Assembly (NCBI RefSeq): GCF_031177825.1 | Contig: NZ_JAPSKE010000007.1 | Span: 124,001-188,000 of the forward strand | Direction: 5' to 3' | Origin: Paenibacillus sp. | GTDB taxonomy: Bacteria; Bacillota; Bacilli; Paenibacillales; YIM-B00363 | Length of the DNA stretch: 64,000 nucleotides | Shown here: piece by piece, positions 24,603-31,920 of the stretch | How positions within the stretch are numbered: the stretch's first letter is position 1 | How the letters are laid out: the number at the start of each line of letters is the position of its first letter | Notes under the pieces: model-generated | Database searches by the model: none | Seen by the model: only the letters and a program-made list of their open reading frames with translations | What the model was told of the DNA's origin: nothing | Made by a program: the position numbers and the translations under genes

Positions 24603-25691
24603 ATGTTGTATTCCATCGCCAAATCGGTGCTGTTTCGTCTCGATCCGGAGCGGGCGCATCATCTGACTATCGGCGGACTGACGGCGGCGACGCGCGTGCC
24701 GGGCGCCTTGGAGGCGCTGCGCGCGATGTACGGCGTGCCGAAATACGCCGAGCTAGCGACCGAAGTATGCGGTCTGAAATTTCCGAATCCGATCGGCTTG
24801 TCCGCCGGACTCGATAAGAACGGCACCGCGGCGGAAGCGTTCGCGGCCATGGGCTTCGGCTTCGTGGAGGTCGGGACGGTGACGCCCGTCGGACAACCCG
24901 GCAACGAACAACCGCGGTTGTTCCGTCTGAAGGAGCACGAAGCGCTCATCAATCGGATGGGCTTCAATAACGTCGGCGCGGAGGCGATGGCGGCGAGTCT
25001 CGCTCGCGCCCGGATGCCGGTGCCGCTGTTCGTCAATATCGGCAAGAACAAGACGACGCCGAACGAGATGGCGGCGGACGATTACGTCAGCAATCTGAAG
25101 ACGTTGTACGAGCATGGCCACGCATTCGTAGTGAACGTCAGCTCGCCGAATACGCCCGGGCTGCGCAGCTTGCAGCAGGGCGACGAGATGCGCGCGCTGC
25201 TGCAGGCGGTGGCGGCGGCCCGCGATACGCTGTCGACGGCGCGGCCCGGCGCGGCGAAGAAGCCGGTACTCGTTAAGATCGCGCCCGACCTGACGGACGA
25301 GCAGCTCGCCGATACGGTGGCGGCGGTCGTCGCGTCTAGCGTCGACGGCTTGGTCGCGACGAATACGACGCTGGCCCGCGAACCGGTCGCCTCGCATCGG
25401 CATGCGAGCGAAGCGGGAGGCCTCAGCGGCAAACCCCTCAAGCAGCGCTCCACCGAAGTCATCCGGGACGTCTATCGCGAGACGCGGGGCGGACTCCCGA
25501 TCATCGGGTCTGGCGGCATTTTTACCCCCGAGGACGCATATGAAAAGATACGGGCGGGCGCCTCGTTGGTGCAAGTGTACACGGCGCTGATATACGAAGG
25601 CCCGGGCTTGGTTCGCCGGTTGGCCGAAGGCGTGCGGACGCTGGCGCTGGCGGACGGGTTTCGAAGCGTCTCCGAAGCGGTAGGCCGATAA
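24603..25691 (+). CDS. pyrD: Dihydroorotate dehydrogenase (quinone), class 2
   Basis: A 362-residue flavoenzyme of pyrimidine synthesis that oxidises dihydroorotate to orotate and passes electrons to membrane quinone. The N-terminal membrane-associating helices (MLYSIAKSVLFRLDPERAHH) mark class 2. The FMN barrel has GLSAGLDKNG, NRMGFNN, the catalytic Ser in NVSSPNTPGLR (180-181), KIAPDL, TNTT and IIGSGGI. Bacillus uses a class 1B PyrD within the pyr operon; here the class 2 gene stands outside any pyr operon, as in many Paenibacilli. It is followed 45 bp later by an alarmone synthetase gene. Confidence 0.95.
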   Translation: MLYSIAKSVLFRLDPERAHHLTIGGLTAATRVPGALEALRAMYGVPKYAELATEVCGLKFPNPIGLSAGLDKNGTAAEAFAAMGFGFVEVGTVTPVGQPGNEQPRLFRLKEHEALINRMGFNNVGAEAMAASLARARMPVPLFVNIGKNKTTPNEMAADDYVSNLKTLYEHGHAFVVNVSSPNTPGLRSLQQGDEMRALLQAVAAARDTLSTARPGAAKKPVLVKIAPDLTDEQLADTVAAVVASSVDGLVATNTTLAREPVASHRHASEAGGLSGKPLKQRSTEVIRDVYRETRGGLPIIGSGGIFTPEDAYEKIRAGASLVQVYTALIYEGPGLVRRLAEGVRTLALADGFRSVSEAVGR

Positions 25692-25736
25692 CGAGGGGCG
25701 GACGGTTGCCCGGACGGCGATAGGAGGTGGCGACGG

Positions 25737-26543
25737 ATGGACGGAAGAGACTGGGGAAAATTCCTGATCCCCTACGATCAAGCCGTGGAAGAATTGAAAG
25801 TGAAGTTCAAGACGATGCGCGTCGAGATGAAGAAGCGCGAGGAATATTCGCCGATCGAATTCGTGACGGGACGCGTGAAGCGGGTCTCCAGCATCTTGGA
25901 GAAGGCGAAGCGGCTGAGCGTGCCGATGGATAAGCTGGAGACGGGCATCGAGGATATCGCGGGCATCCGCATCATGTGCCAGTTCGTCGCCGACATCGAT
26001 CAGATGGCGGAGTTGATTCGAGCTCGCAAGGATATGCGGGTGCTCTACGAGAAGGATTACATTAAGAACAATAAGCCGAGCGGATACCGCAGCTACCATA
26101 TCATCGTCGAATACCCGGTGCAGACGGCGCTCGGCATGAAGGCGATCTTGGCGGAGCTGCAAATCCGCACGCTCGCGATGAATTTCTGGGCGACGATCGA
26201 GCATTCGCTCAGCTACAAGTTCCGGGGCAACCTGCCCGAGCACATTCGTGACCGGCTGCAGAGCGCCGCCGAAGCGGCGTTCAAGCTGGACGAAGAGATG
26301 TCGCAAATCCGCGAGGAAATCGTCGAAGCGCAGAAGCTGTTCGAGGATCAGTCGTCGCGCGTCAGCCAGGTGTTGAACGACATCCAGCAGTTGTACTTCT
26401 ATAACCGGGCGAAGGAAGCGCAGCAATTCCAAAACCGCTTCAGCGAGCTGTGGGGCGTCGAGGACGACCCTTGGCGGCTGCGGGAGCTGTCGGAGCAAGT
26501 CGAGGCCGCGCTGCTGCTGGCGAAGAAGGAGAATCGATCGTGA
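25737..26543 (+). CDS. Small alarmone synthetase (RelQ/YjbM type GTP pyrophosphokinase)
   Basis: A 268-residue cytoplasmic enzyme that makes (p)ppGpp from ATP and GTP or GDP. It contains only the synthetase domain, with IEDIAGIRIMCQF, the G-loop NKPSGYRSYHIIV and ELQIRTLAMNFWA. There is no HD hydrolase, TGS or ACT domain, so it cannot degrade the alarmone. The C-terminal helices (about 185-265) match the RelQ tetramerisation region but are longer. AGGAGG lies 8 nt upstream of the ATG. The DUF309 gene overlaps its end by 4 bp. Confidence 0.93.
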   Translation: MDGRDWGKFLIPYDQAVEELKVKFKTMRVEMKKREEYSPIEFVTGRVKRVSSILEKAKRLSVPMDKLETGIEDIAGIRIMCQFVADIDQMAELIRARKDMRVLYEKDYIKNNKPSGYRSYHIIVEYPVQTALGMKAILAELQIRTLAMNFWATIEHSLSYKFRGNLPEHIRDRLQSAAEAAFKLDEEMSQIREEIVEAQKLFEDQSSRVSQVLNDIQQLYFYNRAKEAQQFQNRFSELWGVEDDPWRLRELSEQVEAALLLAKKENRS

Positions 26544-26986
26544 CGGCGGGGACAAGAGCCGGAAGTGGCGCTCCCCCGGCTTACGACCCGTTGTACGTCG
26601 CCTTCGTCGCGTACTTCAACCGGGAGCGGGACTACTTCGAGTGCCACGAGGTCATGGAGCAGCTGTGGCTCGAGGAGGCGCGGGACCCGTTGTACCAAGG
26701 ACTGCTGCAGGTCGCGGTCGGCTTATACCATCACCGCAACGGCAATATCGACGGCGGCGTCAAGCTGCTGTCGGCGGCGATTCGCAAGTTGGAAGGCAAC
26801 GAAGCGATCGTACTCGGCATTCGTCTCGATCGGCTCCTGACGGACGCGAAATCGCACTTGGAGAGGCTGCTGCGGCATGAGGAGACGCCGTTCCCTTTCC
26901 AAGACCTCGATATCGATATCGTCGATCCCGCGCTCGTCGCGGCGGTCGAAGCGTTCGTGCCGGGCGAGGAAGAGGAGCACGCTTAA
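26540..26986 (+). CDS. DUF309 family protein
   Basis: A 148-residue helical cytoplasmic protein of the DUF309 family. The conserved core is AYFNRERDYFECHEVMEQLW followed by YQGLLQVAVGLYHHRNGN, with the HE and HH residues suggesting a metal site. The GTG overlaps the upstream stop as GTGA and has AAGGAG 8 nt upstream, so translation is coupled to the alarmone synthetase. The short acidic C-terminus is not conserved. Family function is unknown; the operon hints at a link to stress signalling, which is inference. Confidence 0.88.
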   Translation: MTAGTRAGSGAPPAYDPLYVAFVAYFNRERDYFECHEVMEQLWLEEARDPLYQGLLQVAVGLYHHRNGNIDGGVKLLSAAIRKLEGNEAIVLGIRLDRLLTDAKSHLERLLRHEETPFPFQDLDIDIVDPALVAAVEAFVPGEEEEHA

Positions 26987-26999
26987 CGGATCGGATATG

Positions 27000-27045
27000 G
27001 AAAAAGCCCCCGTCGCCGCTTTCCAGCAGCGCTACGGGGGCTCTC
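27000..27045. terminator. Hairpin between convergent genes
   Basis: AGCCCCCGT and ACGGGGGCT pair over 9 bp, with A and T runs on either side; on the minus strand five T residues follow, serving the PCYCGC gene. Confidence 0.8.
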
Positions 27046-27048
27046 TTC

Positions 27049-27558
27049 TTACGTGGAGGCGGCGGTTTCGCCGTACGTCGAATCGATAAACTGGCGGATC
27101 TCGTCGATCGACTTGCCTTCGTCGGCCAGCTTGATGGCGTCGCGGACTTCCATGAGGCAGATGCCGCAGGAACCGCCGTGGTCGGTCCAATGCACGCCGT
27201 CGTCGTCGACGCCGGCGATGAAGCAGCGGAACAACGAGTCGTGCGGGTCGTTATATTCCATGCATCCGCAATAGCAATTCAGTTCCTTCAGGACGTCCAT
27301 GTGGTCGTATACCTGCGAGTAGAAGTCCCTTGTCGTATCGGTATAATTGTCGAGGAACGCCGGAAGCACGTCCGGCGACGCGGTAACCTCGATATTGTCC
27401 GGGAGGCCGTGAGCGGCATGTCCGCCGCTATGATCCGCGTGCTCCTCGCCCGCCGTCGACGCGCAGCCGGACAAGACGATGAATAGGAGCAGCGCGAGCG
27501 CCGTCAGCGGGAGCGCCCGCCGGGGCAGCCGGAAGACCGAGCGCAGCCGCGTCGTCAT
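27049..27558 (-). CDS. PCYCGC-motif lipoprotein
   Basis: A 169-residue exported lipoprotein with lipobox LSGC (Cys32) after a basic, hydrophobic signal. A His-rich linker (about 38-50) precedes a domain with Cys95, Cys97 and Cys99 in NCYCGCM, the variant here of the PCYCGC motif, plus Cys112, Cys131 and Cys134 (GGSCGICLMEV). The six cysteines and the histidines suggest metal or redox chemistry at the outer face of the membrane. Its start overlaps the stop of the thioredoxin-like gene by 4 bp, so the two are made together. Function of the family is not established. Confidence 0.85.
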   Translation of the reverse strand: MTTRLRSVFRLPRRALPLTALALLLFIVLSGCASTAGEEHADHSGGHAAHGLPDNIEVTASPDVLPAFLDNYTDTTRDFYSQVYDHMDVLKELNCYCGCMEYNDPHDSLFRCFIAGVDDDGVHWTDHGGSCGICLMEVRDAIKLADEGKSIDEIRQFIDSTYGETAAST

Positions 27559-28103
27559 GACTGCGCCGCGCCTTTATTCCGAGCGAAGAAGTCGGCGAAC
27601 TTGGCTTCGTCGTTTTCGGCGCCGAAGCCGCCTTCGATACGTTCCTTCTCCACGCCGTTCTCGTAATAGATCAATGTCGGCGTATAGACGATGTGATACT
27701 TGCCGAAGCCGTCGTTGTATACGTCGAGGTTGAACTGCGGTACGTCCACCCCGGCATCCTCGATGATCGGGTTGAGCACCGGCGTCGTCTGCATGCAATA
27801 CGGGCACGTGGAAGAGAAATAATAAAGGAAGAACGATTCCTTATCGGCGATCTTCCGATCCAACTCGTCCGGCAGGATGATGTTCTGGTAATTCGGGTCA
27901 TCCAACAGATCGACCGTCTGCGGCGACAGCTGCGACGTCGGAATGCCGTACACGTTGTCGCTGCTCGCCTTGTTCGCTTGCTGATTGACGACGACGAGCG
28001 CCACAATCAGGATCGCGAATACCGTAAAGTACAAAATCAGCTTGCGAGATACGTTCTTCTGCTTCGGACCGCCCCCTCGGGAAGCGGATGCTTTCTTGCT
28101 CAT
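27555..28103 (-). CDS. Membrane-anchored thioredoxin-fold protein
   Basis: A 182-residue protein with a basic N-terminus, one membrane segment (about 21-40) and an extracytoplasmic thioredoxin fold. The active site is STCPYCMQTTP with Cys100 and Cys103; the CPYC dipeptide is glutaredoxin-like. The cis-Pro loop is VYTPTLIYY. The ATG at 28103 is chosen because GAGGTGA lies 6 nt upstream; a GTG three codons earlier overlaps that site. It is the first gene of a two-gene operon with a Cys-rich lipoprotein, which is its likely redox partner. Confidence 0.86.
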   Translation of the reverse strand: MSKKASASRGGGPKQKNVSRKLILYFTVFAILIVALVVVNQQANKASSDNVYGIPTSQLSPQTVDLLDDPNYQNIILPDELDRKIADKESFFLYYFSSTCPYCMQTTPVLNPIIEDAGVDVPQFNLDVYNDGFGKYHIVYTPTLIYYENGVEKERIEGGFGAENDEAKFADFFARNKGAAQS

Positions 28104-28122
28104 TACCGTCACCTCTTCAAAT

Positions 28123-28150
28123 TTGAGAGTTATTTAGAAACCATTATACT
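28123..28150 (+). promoter_or_regulatory. Promoter of the pseudouridine synthase gene
   Basis: TTGAGA (28123-28128), 16-bp spacer and TATACT (28145-28150). On the other strand a TATAAT lies in the same place, so the divergent promoters overlap. Confidence 0.55.
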
Positions 28151-28208
28151 ACATTCGTGGACGGACCACTATCGACCGTTCGGTGACAAAAGAAGGGAAC
28201 GAGAAACT

Positions 28209-28958
28209 ATGGGCGCGAAGCTGCGGCTGGATAAAATGTTAAGCCATCTCGGATACGGCTCGAGAAGCGAAATCCGGAAATACGCGAAGGAAGGACGCAT
28301 CGCGGTCAACGGAAGGAAGGCGAAGGACAGCGGGGAAACCGTGGATCCGGGGAAGGACGAAGTCGCCTTCGACGGCGCCGTCGTTCGTTACCGGGAGTTC
28401 ATCTACCTGATGCTGCACAAGCCGGCGGGCGTCGTCTCCGCGACGGAGGACAATCGAGATCGAACGGTGGTCGACCTGCTATCCCCCGAACAGGCCGCGT
28501 TCGAGCCGTTCCCGGTCGGTCGGCTCGACAAGGATACGGAAGGGCTGCTGCTCCTCACGAACGACGGCCAGCTGGCGCACCGGCTGTTGTCGCCGAAGAA
28601 GCACGTGCCGAAGACGTATTACGCGGACATTGCGGGCGTCGTCACGGCCGAGGACGGCGAGGCGTTCGCCCGCGGGGTAACGCTCGACGACGGCTACGTC
28701 ACGCTGCCGGCGAAGCTGTCCGTGCTGGAGAGCGGGCCGACGTCGCGCATCGAGCTGACGATTACCGAAGGGAAATTCCATCAGGTGAAGCGGATGTTCG
28801 AAGCGGTTGGCAAGAAAGTTACATACCTCAAGCGACTATCGATGGGAAGTCTGTCGCTCGATCCGGAGCTGCCGCTCGGGGCGGTTCGGGAGCTGACGGA
28901 CGAAGAATTGGAAAATCTCCGTATGGGGTTGCCGCAAACAGGACAATCTACACAATGA
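28209..28958 (+). CDS. RsuA-family 16S rRNA pseudouridine synthase
   Basis: A 249-residue RNA-modifying enzyme. An S4 RNA-binding domain (residues 4-60, LRLDKMLSHLGYGSRSEIRKY) precedes the synthase domain with the catalytic Asp107 in GRLDKDTEGLLLLTNDG. Further motifs are YADIAG and EGKFHQVKRMFEAVGK. The LMLHKPAGVVSATED segment and length fit RsuA, which modifies U516 of 16S rRNA, rather than RluB; the exact target is inferred. The ATG at 28209 follows AAGGGAACG at a somewhat long distance. It is divergent from the thioredoxin/PCYCGC pair. Confidence 0.9.
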   Translation: MGAKLRLDKMLSHLGYGSRSEIRKYAKEGRIAVNGRKAKDSGETVDPGKDEVAFDGAVVRYREFIYLMLHKPAGVVSATEDNRDRTVVDLLSPEQAAFEPFPVGRLDKDTEGLLLLTNDGQLAHRLLSPKKHVPKTYYADIAGVVTAEDGEAFARGVTLDDGYVTLPAKLSVLESGPTSRIELTITEGKFHQVKRMFEAVGKKVTYLKRLSMGSLSLDPELPLGAVRELTDEELENLRMGLPQTGQSTQ

Positions 28959-29006
28959 TTGCATAAGCAGTCGCTGCCAATACCTGTACCCCGGAGGGAA
29001 TGCGCC

Positions 29007-30110
29007 ATGACCACGATCATGCTTAGGCCCGATCTGAAGACGTCGGGAGGAGAGATCCACGACATATTATTGAACGGACGGTACGCCGGCAATATGACCC
29101 TCGTCTACCGCGAGCGTGATCGCATCGGCGGGGCCGTGCAGCTCGACCGAGCGTCCATGACCGAATCGGACAAGCGCGAGGTGGTGCAGTTCGTCCGGAA
29201 TTACATCCAGGACCTCATTCTCGCGGTACGCGCCGTCGACTGCGACGTCGTCGTTACGAACAGCGCCTACGATCATATTATCGCGACGAACCGCGACGAG
29301 GCGGGACGCTGGAAAGAGATGGACGACGCCGAGGATTACGACCTGCTTGCGGACGCCGAGGAAGACGAGGATGCGTACGAAGACGTCGCAGGGTTCGACG
29401 CCGACGAATACGAGACGTTAGGCGACGAGGACGCGGACAATCTCGATCATATCGAGATGCGGACGCCGGACGGTCGGAAGGCTGCGTATTACGAGCTCGT
29501 CGTCGTCAGCGAAACCCGCAATAAAATAGAGTACCATGTGTACGATCAAGAGATGGAATGGTTGGCCGAGGCGGTGTTCAGCACGCACGGAACGGACTGC
29601 TTCGGAGAAATCCGGTTCATGTTCCTTCCCGGCGAGGACGAGATCGAAGCGGTCACCGACCTGATCGTGTCGGATTTCGACGAGGACGAGATCGACTCGT
29701 TCGATATCCGGGTGCTGCACGCCGGCGAGGAGCTGGAGCGCATCGAGCTGACGCACGAGGATTTGACCGACGACGATGCGTTCGTAGACGACGTCGCGAT
29801 GCGGGACGACGAAAGCGACTATACCGTGACGCTCGCGAGAGACGACGGCGACATGCTGACGTACGAAATTTATAACCAGCGTCACGGCGGACTGCCGATC
29901 GGCACCGCCACGGTCGACATCGCGAACCGACAGCTGTCCGGCTTCATCGACTTCCGCGATCCGGTGGACGAAGAGGAACGCGAGATCGTCGCGACGCTGC
30001 TCATGCGCGAGCTGGACAAGGAGAAGGAGTACAAATCCCTCAACTTGTCCGTGATGCACGAGAACGTGAAGATCGACGAGCTTCTGTTCGAAACCGATCC
30101 GGTCCATTAA
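29007..30110 (+). CDS. Acidic protein built of three related repeats, unknown function
   Basis: A 367-residue soluble protein that I do not recognise. It is very acidic, with an Asp/Glu-rich linker at 103-150. Three segments appear related: about 20-92, 161-248 and 271-360. Each has two or three beta strands with a central glycine (for example RIGGAVQLDR, CFGEIRFMFL, LSGFIDFRDP). A helix rich in Glu and Val/Leu follows (KREVVQFVRNYI, IEAVTDLIVSDF, EREIVATLLMRE), then a strand ending in an S-x-x-x-x-V-type pattern. GGAGGG lies 8 nt upstream of the ATG. A strong terminator follows, and no signal peptide or membrane segment is present. The acidity suggests a role in binding cations or basic partners, but this is speculation. 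Confidence 0.75.
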   Translation: MTTIMLRPDLKTSGGEIHDILLNGRYAGNMTLVYRERDRIGGAVQLDRASMTESDKREVVQFVRNYIQDLILAVRAVDCDVVVTNSAYDHIIATNRDEAGRWKEMDDAEDYDLLADAEEDEDAYEDVAGFDADEYETLGDEDADNLDHIEMRTPDGRKAAYYELVVVSETRNKIEYHVYDQEMEWLAEAVFSTHGTDCFGEIRFMFLPGEDEIEAVTDLIVSDFDEDEIDSFDIRVLHAGEELERIELTHEDLTDDDAFVDDVAMRDDESDYTVTLARDDGDMLTYEIYNQRHGGLPIGTATVDIANRQLSGFIDFRDPVDEEEREIVATLLMRELDKEKEYKSLNLSVMHENVKIDELLFETDPVH

Positions 30111-30139
30111 CGATAACGAACCGCCGAACGAACCGCCGA

Positions 30140-30193
30140 ACGAACCGCGGAACGCGCCGCCGATGCGATGCGTTCCGCGGTTCGTCTTTTTTT
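30140..30193 (+). terminator. Terminator after the triple-repeat protein gene
   Basis: A perfect 16-bp inverted repeat (ACGAACCGCGGAACGC / GCGTTCCGCGGTTCGT) followed by C and eight T residues. Short direct repeats of a GAACCGCC-like unit precede it (30117-30150). Confidence 0.88.
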
Positions 30194-30263
30194 TCGTCGC
30201 GGGTTCAGGTATAGTCCAATTAGGAACGAGAATAGCTTATATAACGAAAGGAAGATTCGACTG

Positions 30264-30542
30264 ATGAAGAAGCTGTACGTCGTATTTTTGCCGATGCTGG
30301 ACGCGGAGAAGAGCGCGGAGCACCGCCAGGCGCATCTCGATTACTTGGAACAGAAGTATAACGAAGGCGTATTGACGGCGTACGGCCGGTTCGTGGACGG
30401 CTGGGGCGGCATGCTCGTGTACGAGGCGGAGTCCGAAGAAGAGGTGAAGGCATGGGCCGTTAACGACCCGTATATCGTACACAACGCCCGCACGTACGAA
30501 ATTCACGAGTGGGCCGTCGCCAAGGCGAATTTGCAGCGGTAA
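30264..30542 (+). CDS. YciI family protein
   Basis: A 92-residue dimeric alpha-beta barrel protein. The conserved pattern of the family is present: FLPML near the N-terminus, EHRQAHLDYLEQKYNEGVL with its His, GRFVDGWGGMLVYEA and NDPYIVHNARTYEIHEW. The His-Asp pair typical of the YciI active site is visible. AAAGGAAG lies upstream of the ATG. It probably shares a transcript with the PPDK regulator gene 24 bp downstream. Enzymatic function is uncharacterised in this subgroup. Confidence 0.88.
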   Translation: MKKLYVVFLPMLDAEKSAEHRQAHLDYLEQKYNEGVLTAYGRFVDGWGGMLVYEAESEEEVKAWAVNDPYIVHNARTYEIHEWAVAKANLQR

Positions 30543-30566
30543 CCTACATAAGCGGGGGGAGTCCGG

Positions 30567-31376
30567 TTGAACGAACAGAACGAAGGCTGGGTATACGTCT
30601 GCTCGGATTCCGTCGGGGAGACGGCGGAGGCGGTCGCCCGCGCGACGTTCCGTCAATTCCAACGGGAGCAGGCGAAGATCAAGCGGGTCGGCAACGTCCG
30701 GACGGAAGGCGAGATCGTGGCCTTGCTGGCGGAAGCGGCGGCGGCGCGAGGGTTCGTCGCCTACACGCTCGTACAGCCGGAGCTGCGGGAGGCGATGCGG
30801 ACCGAATCGCTGCGCCTCGGCGTGCGGACGGTCGACATTATGGGGCCGATGATTCAAGCGTACGTCGACACGTTCAACGACGCGCCGAAGCGGGTGCCGG
30901 GTCTTCTGCACGTCCTCGACGACGAATATTTCAGGCGCGTCGAAGCGATCGAGTTCGCCGTCCGGTGCGACGACGGCCGGGAGCCGGAGTCGATGCGCGC
31001 GGCGGACATCGTCATTCTCGGCGTCTCCCGCACGTCCAAGACGCCGCTCAGCATCTACCTTGCGCATAAGGGCTATAAGGTGGCGAATTTGCCGCTCGTG
31101 CCCGAGGCGCGGCTGCCCGACGAGCTGCGCCGGGTGCCGCCGGGCCGATTGATCGGGCTGACGATGGAAGCCGAAGCGATCGCGAAGATCCGGCAGGAGC
31201 GGCTGAAGGTCGTCGGGCTGCCGTTCGGCGCGCTGTACGCGGATCCCGCCCGGGTCGAGGCGGAGCTGCGCTACGCGAACGACGTCATGCGGCACTACGG
31301 CTGCCATATTATCGACGTCTCGAATCGGGCGATCGAGGAAACCGCCGGGCTGATCATGGACTATATCAACCGTTAA
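30567..31376 (+). CDS. Pyruvate, phosphate dikinase regulatory protein (DUF299 kinase/phosphorylase)
   Basis: A 269-residue bifunctional ADP-dependent kinase and Pi-dependent phosphorylase that switches PPDK or PEP synthase off and on. The P-loop-like motif GVSRTSKTPLSIYLA begins at residue 152. N-terminal CSDSVGETAEAVARA and the later GLTMEAEAIAKIRQERLK match the family throughout. The TTG start is supported by GGGGGGA 7 nt upstream. The target enzyme gene is not in this window. A terminator follows, marking the end of the high-G+C housekeeping region. Confidence 0.92.
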   Translation: MNEQNEGWVYVCSDSVGETAEAVARATFRQFQREQAKIKRVGNVRTEGEIVALLAEAAAARGFVAYTLVQPELREAMRTESLRLGVRTVDIMGPMIQAYVDTFNDAPKRVPGLLHVLDDEYFRRVEAIEFAVRCDDGREPESMRAADIVILGVSRTSKTPLSIYLAHKGYKVANLPLVPEARLPDELRRVPPGRLIGLTMEAEAIAKIRQERLKVVGLPFGALYADPARVEAELRYANDVMRHYGCHIIDVSNRAIEETAGLIMDYINR

Positions 31377-31393
31377 TCCCTATTCATTCCAAG

Positions 31394-31420
31394 GATCGCC
31401 GACCGGCGGTCTTTTTTTTT
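31394..31420 (+). terminator. Terminator after the PPDK regulator gene
   Basis: GATCGCC and GGCGGTC form a short stem with one G-T wobble, followed by nine T residues. Confidence 0.75.
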
Positions 31421-31920
31421 ATCTTCGCCCTTCCCGAGTTCCGGTTGTCCTATTACACGATTGAGGCCGATTTGCATCCGTCCGGTTCTGCCCCGTTCCC
31501 GTCGGCGGCATCCGCGAATGCTGTGGCAACCTGAATACGCCGAATGGTCCGATCTCGGTTTATTGACATCTGGACCAAGAAGGAAAGCTTCGCTCCGAAA
31601 TTCAGGCACCCACGGGAGACGAGTTGTTCGATGAATTTTCCAATAGCATTGCTTAAATCACGTTCTACGTAAAGAGCAGTATCCGTCGAACATTCGAAAC
31701 GTTATTCTTGACCCCCCTTGAGTCTATAGCGACCTACTCGGGAGGGTCATTACTTTCGGGCAGTCGTTCTCTATGAAGACATCGGGTGGCGTTTTTATTG
31801 ATCGACCGGGAAATAGGATTGCAACTGAATATAAACGTTGATAGTGTATCTAGTAAAGGTTATGGAAGCCCTTTCATGGATTTTGAAAGGGATGACATAG
31901 GAGTAAAGGGGCTGACAAAG
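31421..31920. other. 500-bp intergenic region at the start of the sugar locus
   Basis: No convincing gene, RNA or promoter was found here. A TGACCCCCC / GGAGGGTCA imperfect inverted repeat (31709-31749) could form a hairpin, and the final 150 bp shift to a more AT-rich composition that continues through the sugar locus. Short reading frames in this stretch lack ribosome sites. Confidence 0.4.

Noticed and set aside
24753..26555. 600-codon open frame on the minus strand
   Set aside because: It is antisense to pyrD and the alarmone synthetase gene, both of which are complete and recognisable; no family resemblance was seen.
30117..30160. Short GAACCGCC-like direct repeats resembling a CRISPR or tandem array
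   Set aside because: Only two or three imperfect units of about 13 nt without spacers; they form part of a terminator region.
31373..31609. 78-codon minus-strand frame after the PPDK regulator gene
   Set aside because: It has no ribosome site, overlaps the terminator at 31394-31420 and shows low-complexity Arg-rich composition.
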